Below are positions 8,218 through 15,152 of a stretch of DNA of 33,007 nt, piece after piece. The translations under genes were made by a program, and so were the position numbers. Origin of the DNA: Acidobacteriota bacterium. GTDB taxonomy: Bacteria > Acidobacteriota > UBA6911 > RPQK01 > JADFOI01. The stretch lies in NCBI GenBank assembly GCA_022562935.1, contig JADFOI010000027.1, forward strand, positions 1 to 33,007, in the 5' to 3' direction. How positions within the stretch are numbered: position 1 is the stretch's first letter; each line of letters starts with the position of its first letter. Below the pieces are notes generated by a model. It saw only the letters and a list, made by a program, of their open reading frames with translations, searched no databases and was not told the origin of the DNA.

Positions 8218-8880
8218 TCACCCTCCTAACTCTCGTCGGAGCGCGCTTCGCGCACGCGCCACATTCTCCATAAAACGCTTGAGTTTTCCGACATCTTTGA
8301 TTCCCGGTGCACGCTCCACTCCCGAACAGACGTCCACACCCGCGGGCTGAAGTAGCTCAAGGGCTTCCCTCACATTCCCAGGCCGCAGGCCTCCCGACAG
8401 GATGAAAGGACGGGCGATTCCTCGCAGGTCTTTCCAGTTTTCGGCCTTTCCCCGACCCCAGGAGGTATCAATAAGGATTTCGTGGTTGGGAAAACGATCC
8501 GCTTCCATCGGCGAGGTGGCAATGAAAAGAGGTTTCTCAGAGGGAGGAATCTCGGATTCATGGTGCAGCCCGTGCAGCTGAAAGGCACCGATCGAGGGCA
8601 CACCCTTCACGACCGCTGAAGGAGCACTGAGGCCGTCTTCACCGCTGATGACCATGACCGCCACCGTTAAAACATGCTCGGGAATCTTGGGAAGCATCTG
8701 TTCCACCTGTTCCGGATCCAAGTAACGCGGGCTCTTGGGGTAAAAATTGAAACCCAGCGCGGTGGCTCCCAAGCGGACGGAACTCAAGGCATCATCAAGA
8801 TTGGTAATCCCACAGATCTTCACCAGAAATTCAGGCGGATCCTTGACCTGGAAGGGTATCAAATGCTCAGCAGGGGACAT
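8218..8880 (-). CDS. trpF: Phosphoribosylanthranilate isomerase
   Basis: TrpF catalyses the Amadori rearrangement of phosphoribosylanthranilate in the tryptophan pathway. The barrel motifs are VKICGITN near the start (catalytic Cys), GFNFYPKSPRY, FQLHG, ILIDTSWGRGK, FILSGGLRPGNV and GVDVCSGVERAPGIKD, with the catalytic Asp in the sequence GVDVCSG. At 220 residues it is slightly longer than usual. The N terminus carries about 17 extra residues before LVKICG, and the C-terminal tail ARARSALRRE is encoded by a copy of the GCGCGCTTCGCGC repeat. It sits four bases after trpC and eight before trpB, within the operon. Confidence 0.96.
   Translation of the reverse strand: MSPAEHLIPFQVKDPPEFLVKICGITNLDDALSSVRLGATALGFNFYPKSPRYLDPEQVEQMLPKIPEHVLTVAVMVISGEDGLSAPSAVVKGVPSIGAFQLHGLHHESEIPPSEKPLFIATSPMEADRFPNHEILIDTSWGRGKAENWKDLRGIARPFILSGGLRPGNVREALELLQPAGVDVCSGVERAPGIKDVGKLKRFMENVARARSALRRELGG
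8235..8253. repeat. GC hairpin module copy 2, inside the trpF coding end
   Basis: The 19-base word starting GTCGGAGCGCGCTTCG is identical to 10715-10733 between trpD and trpG. Here it is translated and forms the basic tail of TrpF. Confidence 0.65.
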
Positions 8881-8883
8881 GAA

Positions 8884-9669
8884 TTATTCCTCACCTCTCA
8901 GTTGGCGCAACTTCTTTCCCGGGTCGGAAGAGTCCATGAGAATCGATCCCACCAGGAAGGCCTGAAAACCCGCATCCTGCAGCTCGAGGATCTGTGAGTG
9001 CTCCTCGATTCCCGATTCTGAGATCAGAGTGTAGCCCCCCTCTCCCTCCATCCGCCTGGCAATGTCAAAGGAGGTGTCCAGATCAACTTCAAAATTTCGA
9101 AGATTGCGATTGTTGACCCCAATGATGCCAGCACCAGCGTTTATCGCCTTCTCCAGCTCGAACGGATCGTGAACCTCAACCAGAGCATCGAGCTGGAACT
9201 CCTGCCCATAATGGATCAGACTCTGCAATTGCTGCTCGGAGAGACAGGAAACAATCAGCAGATAAGCGCAGGCACCCGAACTCCTGGCTTCGACGACCTG
9301 ATACGGATCCACAATGAAATCCTTCCGCAGCAGCGCCAACTCGGGCTTTTCCTCGGCAATCTCCTGCAAGAAACTCAAGTCTCCGGAGAAGTAGCTTTTC
9401 TCTGTGAGCACGGACAAGGCCACAGCTCCGTTCTCAGAGTAGATCCCAGCCAGTTCCAGGCAAGGCAGCTGGCAGGCAAATTCCCCGCGACTGGGGCTCT
9501 TATATTTGATTTCCGCAATGATATTGATTCCCGGTCGGGCCAGGGCGGATGTGAAGGAAACAGGTGGCTCCTCAGGAATCCTGCCTAGCAGCTTCTCAAG
9601 CGGAACACTCTCCTTGGTTTGGATGAGTTCCTGTTTCGTGGATGCGACGATTCGTTCCAGCACGGTCAT
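8884..9669 (-). CDS. trpC: Indole-3-glycerol phosphate synthase
   Basis: TrpC closes the indole ring from carboxyphenylamino-deoxyribulose phosphate. The 261-residue barrel shows the family order: INIIAEIKYKSPSRGEF (catalytic Lys in EIKYKSPS), FLQEI, LLRKDFIVDPYQV (catalytic Lys), EVHDPFELEKAINAGAGIIGVNNRNLRNFEVD, LISESGI and FLVGSILM. Its ATG overlaps the trpD stop by four bases (ATGA), the classical sign of coupled translation. It is not fused to TrpF, as it is in enterobacteria. Start and length are normal. Confidence 0.97.
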   Translation of the reverse strand: MTVLERIVASTKQELIQTKESVPLEKLLGRIPEEPPVSFTSALARPGINIIAEIKYKSPSRGEFACQLPCLELAGIYSENGAVALSVLTEKSYFSGDLSFLQEIAEEKPELALLRKDFIVDPYQVVEARSSGACAYLLIVSCLSEQQLQSLIHYGQEFQLDALVEVHDPFELEKAINAGAGIIGVNNRNLRNFEVDLDTSFDIARRMEGEGGYTLISESGIEEHSQILELQDAGFQAFLVGSILMDSSDPGKKLRQLRGEE

Positions 9670-10694
9670 TTCTTCCCGGCTCCATCTTCCCTTGAGTAAA
9701 TCTCAATCAATTGGGACAACTTCTCCAAAGCGGCACCGGAGTCGAGAGACTGGATAGCCTTGGCAATGGCCTCATCCATTTCTCCTTCATCGGCCACATG
9801 CAGAGCCGCCGCCGCGTTAAGAACCACGACATCACGGGCCGGACCCTGAATTCGACCTTCCAGAATTCCGCGAATGATGTCCGCATTCTCTGGTGCTGAG
9901 CCACCCGAGTAGCGGTCCGGAGAACTGACCTCAAAGCCGAAATCTTTCGGATCCAGATCAAAATTCTTAACTTTTTTATCCCCAGCCTCACAGACACGCG
10001 CCGGTGCTCCAGTGGAAAGTTCGTCCAGACCATCGTGACTGTGGATCACCCAGGCTCTTTGACAGCCCAAAGCCAGCAGGGCACGGCCCAACTTCTCGGT
10101 CAGATCCGAGGAATAGACTCCCACGATTTGATAGGGAGCCGAAGCCGGGTTGGTCAAGGGTCCCAGCAGATTGAAGATGGTCCGCCGATTGAGTTCACGC
10201 CGAATATGGGCAACCCGCTTCATGGCAGGATGAAAATGGGGAGCAAACATGAAAGCCAGACCCATCTCGTTCAGGGAGTGCTCTGCGACCTCCAGAGACC
10301 TTTCGATCCGAACACCCAGAGCCTCCAGGACATCGGCACTGCCAGAGCGTGAAGTGAGGGCCCGGTTGCCGTGCTTGGCCACGGGAAGGCCGGCGCCGGA
10401 AATGACAAAGACCGCGGCAGTCGAGATATTAAAGGTATCGGCGCCCCCTCCCGTTCCCGCCGTATCGATCAACCGGGAATGATGGGATCGTACGGGGATC
10501 GCCTGTCGCCGCATCACGCGAGCGAAACCGACGATCTCTGCGGGGCTTTCTCCTTTCACAGCCAGTGCTGTCAGGAGCGCAGCGATGTCGTCATCGGGTG
10601 TGTCCTCTGAGAGAATCAACTCCAGTGACTGCTCCGCCTGAGCTTCGGTCAGACCTTCTCCCTCACTGACGATTTTTGTGAATTCCTCGAGCAT
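9666..10694 (-). CDS. trpD: Anthranilate phosphoribosyltransferase
   Basis: TrpD transfers phosphoribose from PRPP to anthranilate. The 342-residue protein has the nucleoside phosphorylase-like helical N domain and the PRPP loop DTAGTGGGADTFNIST, followed by KHGNRALTSRSGSADVLEALG. Also present are FMFAPHFHPAMK, RTIFNLLGPLTNPA, VHSHDGLDE-like IHSHDGLDELS and the C-terminal AAALHVADE. It is free-standing and not fused to the glutaminase. It overlaps trpC by four bases, while a 92-base repeat-filled gap separates it from trpG, so the operon has been pushed apart here by repeat insertion. Confidence 0.97.
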   Translation of the reverse strand: MLEEFTKIVSEGEGLTEAQAEQSLELILSEDTPDDDIAALLTALAVKGESPAEIVGFARVMRRQAIPVRSHHSRLIDTAGTGGGADTFNISTAAVFVISGAGLPVAKHGNRALTSRSGSADVLEALGVRIERSLEVAEHSLNEMGLAFMFAPHFHPAMKRVAHIRRELNRRTIFNLLGPLTNPASAPYQIVGVYSSDLTEKLGRALLALGCQRAWVIHSHDGLDELSTGAPARVCEAGDKKVKNFDLDPKDFGFEVSSPDRYSGGSAPENADIIRGILEGRIQGPARDVVVLNAAAALHVADEGEMDEAIAKAIQSLDSGAALEKLSQLIEIYSREDGAGKK

Positions 10695-10697
10695 ATT

Positions 10698-10825
10698 CAG
10701 GTTCCAGGTTCCAGGTCGGAGCGCGCTTCGCGCGCGTTCCAGGTTTCAGGTTTCAAGTTCCAGGTTTCATTGTCTGTTGTCTGTACTCAGTCCTCAGCAC
10801 TCAGTCCTCTCTTCCGGTCTGCGGT
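10698..10825. repeat. Composite repeat between trpD and trpG (TTCCAGG units, GC module copy 3, family B copy 1)
   Basis: Tandem GGTTCCAGGTTCCAGG-like units are followed by GTCGGAGCGCGCTTCGCGC at 10715-10733, more TTCCAGGTTTCA units, and then the family B module (10758-10825) with CTGTCTGTTGTCTGTACTC. The last part overlaps the trpG 3' end and encodes its final residues and stop. Copy 2 of the B module at 11399-11452 lacks a 14-base unit and differs by one base. Confidence 0.8.
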
Positions 10826-11389
10826 GACTTGCAAAAAATTCTCCAGGATCTTCATGCCTTCCCGGGTCATCACCGATTCGGGATGAAATTGAACCCCAAA
10901 GAGGTCAAATTCCCGATGACGCAAACCCATAATCAGGCCATCTTCAGTCCAGGCATTCACCAACATGCAGTCGGGCAGATCTTCCCGACGGACGATCAGT
11001 GAATGGTACCGAGTGGCCTCGAACGGATTGGAAAGGTTCGAGAGCAGCGAGTCATGGTCATGGTGGATCATGGAAGTCTTGCCATGCATCAGCTGGGGAG
11101 CACGGACCACCCTGGCTCCAAATGCTTCTCCGATGGCCTGGTGACCTAGACAGACTCCCAAAATGGGGGTCCGGCCCGCAAACTGCTGAACCAGTGAGAC
11201 AGAGATTCCTGCATTCGAGGGCAACCCTGGCCCTGGGGAGATCACGATACCATCCGGCTTCATGGAACTGATCTCGGCCAGTCCCACGGCGTCATTTCGG
11301 TGAACCTGGATGTCACACCCCAGCTCACCCAGATACTGGACCAGGTTGTAGGTAAAGCTATCGTAGTTATCGATGACAAGAACGGTCAT
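10787..11389 (-). CDS. trpG: Anthranilate synthase component II, glutamine amidotransferase
   Basis: TrpG releases ammonia from glutamine for TrpE. The 200-residue class I amidotransferase shows [14 protein letters not shown] at the N terminus, [12 protein letters not shown], the nucleophile Cys80 in [14 protein letters not shown], and the other catalytic pair His169 and Glu171 in GVQFHPESV. The folate enzyme PabA is very similar, but the place next to trpE and trpD supports TrpG; it may serve both pathways. The tail after the fold ([12 protein letters not shown]) is encoded by an intergenic repeat. The same repeat, in another frame, ends trpE. Only 38 bases separate it from trpE. Confidence 0.95.
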   Translation of the reverse strand: MTVLVIDNYDSFTYNLVQYLGELGCDIQVHRNDAVGLAEISSMKPDGIVISPGPGLPSNAGISVSLVQQFAGRTPILGVCLGHQAIGEAFGARVVRAPQLMHGKTSMIHHDHDSLLSNLSNPFEATRYHSLIVRREDLPDCMLVNAWTEDGLIMGLRHREFDLFGVQFHPESVMTREGMKILENFLQVTADRKRGLSAED

Positions 11390-11398
11390 GTCTAAAAG

Positions 11399-11452
11399 TT
11401 CCAGGTTTCACTGTCTGTTGTCTGTACTCAGTCCTCTCTTCCGGTCTGCGGT
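11399..11452. repeat. Family B repeat copy 2, between trpG and trpE
   Basis: This 54-base module matches 10758-10825 except for one substitution (11410) and the absence of a 14-base unit. It provides the last codons of trpE (Pro-Gln-Thr-Gly-Arg-Glu-Asp) and the TGA. Copy 1 provides the end of trpG with the equivalent TGA. Confidence 0.85.
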
Positions 11453-12816
11453 CCCCCGCTGAGCTCCTCTCCTAACTCCAGAGCTCGAAAGAGCGCCTCG
11501 GCCTTGCTGTAGCACTCTTTGTCTTCGAACTCAGGAACCGAATCGGCCACGATGCCGGCCCCGGCCTGCAGATAGGCCTTTCCCTCTTCGAGGACCACCG
11601 TGCGAATGGCGATACAGGTGTCGAGATTTCCCGAGTAATCCAGATACCCGATAGCGCCGGCATAGATGCCCCGCTGGGTGGGCTCAAGCTCCTGGATAAT
11701 CTCCATGGCTCGCACTTTGGGGGCTCCACTGACCGTTCCAGCCGGAAAACAAGCTTCCAGGGCATCAAATCGATTCAGCTCCGGGCGCAATGTCCCCCTC
11801 AGGGCACTCACCAAATGCATCACATGAGAGTACTTTTCGGTGAACATGAGCTTCTCGACCTGCACCGATCCGTATTGACTGACACGCCCTAGATCGTTGC
11901 GACCCAGATCCACCAGCATCAGGTGCTCGGCCCTCTCCTTCTCATCCTGGAGCAGTTCCTCTTCAAGTGCTTTCTCTTCCGCCGCATCGCGGCCACGCCG
12001 GCGGGTACCCGCGATGGGACGATACTGAAGGTCCAGTCCCTGAACCCGGATCAGCATCTCTGGCGAAGAGCCGGCGATGCTCATATTCTCACGTTTGAGA
12101 AAAAACATATAAGGCGACGGATTCAGAAAACGAAGGGCTCGATAGACGTTAAAGGGATCGCCCTTAAAGTCGGTTTCAAAACGCTGGGAGAGCACTACCT
12201 GAAAAATGTCTCCGGCAGCAATGTATTCCTTCGCCTTTCTCACGGCGGCGTGAAAGCCTTCGTGGGAAAAGCTAGAAGTGATTTTCTTGGCTGAACTGGG
12301 GGAGGAGAAAGGGACCGTCACAAAATCTCGTGAAAAGTCGTGACGGTCCTTTTCTTCTCCAAACAGCTTTTCCTCCAGTTCTTCCATCTTTTTCTCGCCC
12401 TGGTGAGAGAGGATGATAATTTGGTGCTTCAAGTGGTCAAAGGCCAGAATATTCGAGTAATAGTCCATCAGCACGGGCCCCGAGCCCACACCAGAGACAG
12501 TGCTTCCGGTTTCTTTCAACTTCGGCAATCGTTCGAATTCCCGGACCATTTCGTAGCAAAAAACACCCACGGCACCTCCGGTAAAGGGGGGAAGATCGGG
12601 CTGGGAAGGGCGTTCTTCTGGAAAGCTGGAGCGGAATTCTGCGAAATTCCCTTCGAAGCTCTGATCCGGATCGACTCCAATGAAGGAATAACGACCCATC
12701 TTTTCTCCGCCCTCAACGGACTCCAACAGGAAGGCCCGCTCGGTCCCCCTGGAAACCCGCAGAAAAGCCGAGACCGGCGTGAGCAGGTCTGCCAGTATGG
12801 ATTTGTGATAAATCAT
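11428..12816 (-). CDS. trpE: Anthranilate synthase component I
   Basis: TrpE converts chorismate to anthranilate using ammonia from TrpG and is the feedback-controlled first enzyme of tryptophan synthesis. The 462-residue protein carries the tryptophan-binding LLES motif at residues 30-33, so it should be inhibited by Trp. The catalytic domain has GDIFQVVLSQRF, NPSPYMFFL, RPIAGTRRRG, EERAEHLMLVDLGRND-like DEKERAEHLMLVDLGRND, AGTVSGAPKVRAMEII, GIYAGAIGYL and GAGIVADSVPEFEDKEC. It is first in the operon, behind an attenuator. No clear Shine-Dalgarno is present beyond an AGG touching the ATG. Distinction from PabB rests on LLES and context. Confidence 0.97.
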   Translation of the reverse strand: MIYHKSILADLLTPVSAFLRVSRGTERAFLLESVEGGEKMGRYSFIGVDPDQSFEGNFAEFRSSFPEERPSQPDLPPFTGGAVGVFCYEMVREFERLPKLKETGSTVSGVGSGPVLMDYYSNILAFDHLKHQIIILSHQGEKKMEELEEKLFGEEKDRHDFSRDFVTVPFSSPSSAKKITSSFSHEGFHAAVRKAKEYIAAGDIFQVVLSQRFETDFKGDPFNVYRALRFLNPSPYMFFLKRENMSIAGSSPEMLIRVQGLDLQYRPIAGTRRRGRDAAEEKALEEELLQDEKERAEHLMLVDLGRNDLGRVSQYGSVQVEKLMFTEKYSHVMHLVSALRGTLRPELNRFDALEACFPAGTVSGAPKVRAMEIIQELEPTQRGIYAGAIGYLDYSGNLDTCIAIRTVVLEEGKAYLQAGAGIVADSVPEFEDKECYSKAEALFRALELGEELSGGPQTGRED

Positions 12817-12831
12817 CCTAGTTAACCAGAA

Positions 12832-12866
12832 ATAAAAAGGCCGTGGAGAAACTCTCCACGGCCTTT
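12832..12866 (-). terminator. Intrinsic terminator of the trp leader (before trpE)
   Basis: On the minus strand AAAGGCCGTGGAGA pairs perfectly with TCTCCACGGCCTTT around a GTT loop, ending in TTTTTATTT. It lies 15 bases before the trpE ATG and 56 bases after the leader stop, so it is an attenuator terminator rather than an operon end. Confidence 0.93.
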
Positions 12867-12953
12867 CAGCTTTGATCTCTACTTGGCCCTATGAAGATTA
12901 CAGTTCTCCGGCAACTGGGTGCTTAATGGTTCCCGTTGCGCCAGAAGAAACTG
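12834..12953 (-). promoter_or_regulatory. trp attenuator with alternative hairpins
   Basis: The leader codons from Ser5 to Asn10, CAGUUUCUUCUGGCGCAAC (12953-12935), can pair over 15 base pairs with small bulges to GUUGCCGGAGAACUG (12915-12901). The same downstream segment GGAGAACU (12909-12902) can alternatively pair with AGUUUCUCC (12853-12845), the loop and 3' arm of the terminator. With ample Trp the first hairpin or the ribosome leaves the terminator free. A ribosome stalled at the Trp codon covers the first strand, freeing the second to break the terminator. All pairings were found by eye. Confidence 0.82.
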
Positions 12954-12964
12954 CGAATCGTCAT
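12923..12964 (-). CDS. trpL: trp operon leader peptide (13 aa)
   Basis: ATG at 12964 preceded by a strong GAGGAAGG opens a 13-codon frame, MTIRSFFWRNGNH, ending in TAA. It has Phe-Phe-Trp (TTC TTC TGG) at residues 6-8. Only one Trp codon is present, fewer than in the well-known enterobacterial leader, and two Phe codons adjoin it. Its promoter, Shine-Dalgarno, position before a perfect terminator and the complementary downstream strand make it a sensing ORF. Functional assignment is by architecture. Confidence 0.85.
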   Translation of the reverse strand: MTIRSFFWRNGNH

Positions 12965-12983
12965 AGTGCCTTCCTCAGTATTT

Positions 12984-13013
12984 AGGATAGGAGGATCCGG
13001 CTCTTTAAGTCAA
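12984..13013 (-). promoter_or_regulatory. trp operon promoter
   Basis: TTGACT (13013-13008) and TATCCT (12989-12984) are separated by 18 bases on the minus strand, about 20 bases upstream of the trp leader start codon. The -35 box matches the sigma-70 consensus at five positions and the -10 box at four. No repressor palindrome was recognised. Confidence 0.6.
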
Positions 13014-13067
13014 GAACTTTTTTGAAGCGCAGATCACAGCGCGCTCCAGGTTCCAGGTTCCAAGTTC

Positions 13068-13145
13068 GATTTGAGATTTGGTATTTGGTATTTGTTTGGG
13101 ATTTTGAATTTGGGATTTTGAATTTCCGCTGACCGCGGTCAGCGG
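13068..13145. repeat. Intergenic repeat family A, copy 2 (before the trp promoter, after rho)
   Basis: An arm of TTTGG and TTTTGAATTT units leads to the perfect 20-base palindrome CCGCTGACCGCGGTCAGCGG at 13126-13145. The rho stop codon is four bases further on. Just upstream at 13035-13065 are GCGCGC and TTCCAGG units, so the repeat modules are stacked here as elsewhere. Confidence 0.75.
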
Positions 13146-13149
13146 TCTG

Positions 13150-14451
13150 TTACTGTCCGCCGGACATCGATTTCAGGAACTCGGCGTTGGACTTGGTCTT
13201 GCGCAGCTTTTCAAGCAGCAACTCCATGGCCTCGGTGGAGGAAAGCGGATTGAGCACCTTGCGCAGCACCCAGATCCGGTTCAGATCCTCCTTGCTCAAC
13301 AGTAATTCTTCCTTTCGGGTTCCGGAGCGATTGATATCGATGGCCGGAAAAATTCTCTTGTCCACCAGCTTGCGATCCAGATGCAATTCCAAGTTGCCGG
13401 TTCCCTTGAACTCTTCGAATATCACGTCGTCCATGCGACTACCGGTGTCAATCAGGGCGGTGGCAACGATGGTCAGACTCCCGCCTTCTTCGATGTTTCG
13501 TGCTGCACCGAAGAAGCGCTTGGGGCGTTGCAAAGCGTTGGAATCCACACCTCCTGACAGAACCTTTCCAGAGGGAGGAACGATGGTGTTGTAAGCCCGG
13601 GCCAGACGAGTGATCGAGTCCAGCAGGATCACCACATCTTTCTTGTGCTCCACCAGCCGCTTGGCTTTTTCAAGCACCATCTCAGCCACCTGGACGTGCC
13701 GAGTGGCCGGCTCATCGAATGTGGAGCTAATCACCTCACCATGCACCGAACGCTCCATGTCGGTCACCTCTTCCGGGCGCTCGTCGATGAGCAACACGAT
13801 GAGCACCGTATCGGGATTGTTGGTGGTAATCGAGTTGGCCAGACTCTGTAGAATCATGGTTTTTCCGGCCCGGGGCGGTGAGACGATCAATCCTCGCTGG
13901 CCCTTTCCAATGGGGGACAAAAGATCCATGACACGCCCTGCCAGGCTCTCCTGATCGGTTTCCTGTTTCATTTGCTCCTCAGGATAGAGCGGTGTCAGGT
14001 TTTCAAAAGCGATCCTCTCTCGAGCCACGTCCGCATGCTCGAAGTTAATGGCCTCCACCTTGATCAGGGCAAAATAGCGCTCTCCTTCCTTGGGAGGACG
14101 AACCTGTCCCGAAACCGTGTCCCCGGTTCTCAGGTCGAATTTACGAATTTGAGACGGTGAGACATAGATATCGTCCGGACCAGGGAGATAGTTGTACTCG
14201 GGTGCCCTCAGGAAACCGAACCCGTCGGGGAGGGTCTCCAGCACACCTTCTGAAAAAATCAGCCCACTGCGTTCGGTCTGCGCCCTCAAGATCTCAAAGA
14301 TCAGTTCCTGCTTGCGCATCCCTGTTGCCCGAGGAATATTCAAGTCCTTGGCTACCTCACCCAGTGCCTGAATGTTCAATTCCTTGAGCTCCTGAATATT
14401 CAAAGAGTCCACCTTCTGTTGTTTGACTGACGGGGAACTTGCTTCACCCAT
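13150..14451 (-). CDS. rho: Transcription termination factor Rho
   Basis: Rho is a hexameric RNA-dependent ATPase that ends transcription of untranslated RNA. I choose the ATG at 14451 ([12 protein letters not shown], 433 residues), with AGAGGA upstream and two bases after the engB stop. A longer frame from 14529 would overlap the conserved end of engB. The N-terminal Rho_N helix bundle [23 protein letters not shown] is followed by the cold-shock-like RNA-binding fold with [25 protein letters not shown] (secondary site written here only in part). The ATPase core has [36 protein letters not shown] and [11 protein letters not shown]. No insert domain is seen. Confidence 0.96.
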   Translation of the reverse strand: MGEASSPSVKQQKVDSLNIQELKELNIQALGEVAKDLNIPRATGMRKQELIFEILRAQTERSGLIFSEGVLETLPDGFGFLRAPEYNYLPGPDDIYVSPSQIRKFDLRTGDTVSGQVRPPKEGERYFALIKVEAINFEHADVARERIAFENLTPLYPEEQMKQETDQESLAGRVMDLLSPIGKGQRGLIVSPPRAGKTMILQSLANSITTNNPDTVLIVLLIDERPEEVTDMERSVHGEVISSTFDEPATRHVQVAEMVLEKAKRLVEHKKDVVILLDSITRLARAYNTIVPPSGKVLSGGVDSNALQRPKRFFGAARNIEEGGSLTIVATALIDTGSRMDDVIFEEFKGTGNLELHLDRKLVDKRIFPAIDINRSGTRKEELLLSKEDLNRIWVLRKVLNPLSSTEAMELLLEKLRKTKSNAEFLKSMSGGQ

Positions 14452-14453
14452 GA

Positions 14454-15011
14454 CTAAATCCTCTCTAGTATTCGCCACAATTCCTTCTTCCCCGTTCCTG
14501 TGGCAGCGGAATAAGGGAGCACACGACAATTAAAAACGTTTTCGATCTGATTGAGGGACTTTTGAAGCTTGTTGGAGGACAGTTTATCCACCTTAGTTGC
14601 AACGACTTGGTAGGGGATACTGAACTGCTCCAGCCACTCTTGCATCACCCGATCCAGGTCCGTTGGCTCTCGACGAGCATCCACCATCATGACCGTAAGC
14701 TTCAGGTTCTCATCCTCTCTGAGAAATTCTTCAACCATATGTCCCCAACGGCCCCGAACATTTTTCGGGGCCTTGGCATATCCATAACCGGGCAAATCCA
14801 CAAAGATCCATCTATTCTCGACGTTGAAGAAGTTGATGATCTGGGTTCGCCCCGGGCTGGAACTGGTCCGGGCCAGACCCTTTCTACCCACCAAATTATT
14901 GATTAAGCTGGATTTTCCAACATTCGATCTCCCCGAAAACGCGATTTTGGGAAGTTTCAGCTTGGGATAATCACCCTTTTGAGTCGCGCTTTTGAGAAAG
15001 TGAACTACCAC
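14454..15011 (-). CDS. engB: Ribosome biogenesis GTP-binding protein EngB/YsxC
   Basis: EngB (YihA/YsxC) is a small GTPase needed for maturation of the large ribosomal subunit. The 185-residue product has G1 [17 protein letters not shown]2 around [16 protein letters not shown]3 [12 protein letters not shown]4 ATKVDKL and G5 [12 protein letters not shown]. The start is a GTG at 15011, because an in-frame stop lies shortly upstream and no ATG gives a better N terminus. No Shine-Dalgarno is visible; a repeat-like GACCGCTAAT/GGTCAACGG stretch occupies that position. It overlaps nothing and runs two bases from the chosen rho start, so the two are cotranscribed. Confidence 0.95.
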   Translation of the reverse strand: MVVHFLKSATQKGDYPKLKLPKIAFSGRSNVGKSSLINNLVGRKGLARTSSSPGRTQIINFFNVENRWIFVDLPGYGYAKAPKNVRGRWGHMVEEFLREDENLKLTVMMVDARREPTDLDRVMQEWLEQFSIPYQVVATKVDKLSSNKLQKSLNQIENVFNCRVLPYSAATGTGKKELWRILERI

Positions 15012-15152
15012 TGACGGCTAGCCGTTGACCGCTAATAAAGCAGAATCACGATTCAATACCAAAGGCTGAATTGACAGCTAATGTACTATGCGTATTCTGG
15101 AATTTATGTCTTTAACCGGCACACACATTGCCAGCGGTCAGAGATCAGCTGT
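15012..15152. other. engB-lon intergenic region
   Basis: This gap contains fragments of the CAGCGGTCA-type repeat at both ends (15015-15036 and 15131-15150) and A/T-rich sequence between. I see no ORF, no convincing promoter pair and no terminator. Confidence 0.4.

Noticed and set aside
14452-14529. N-terminal extension of Rho
   Set aside because: It would overlap the conserved EngB C terminus by 76 bases, while the ATG at 14451 has a Shine-Dalgarno sequence and a normal N terminus.
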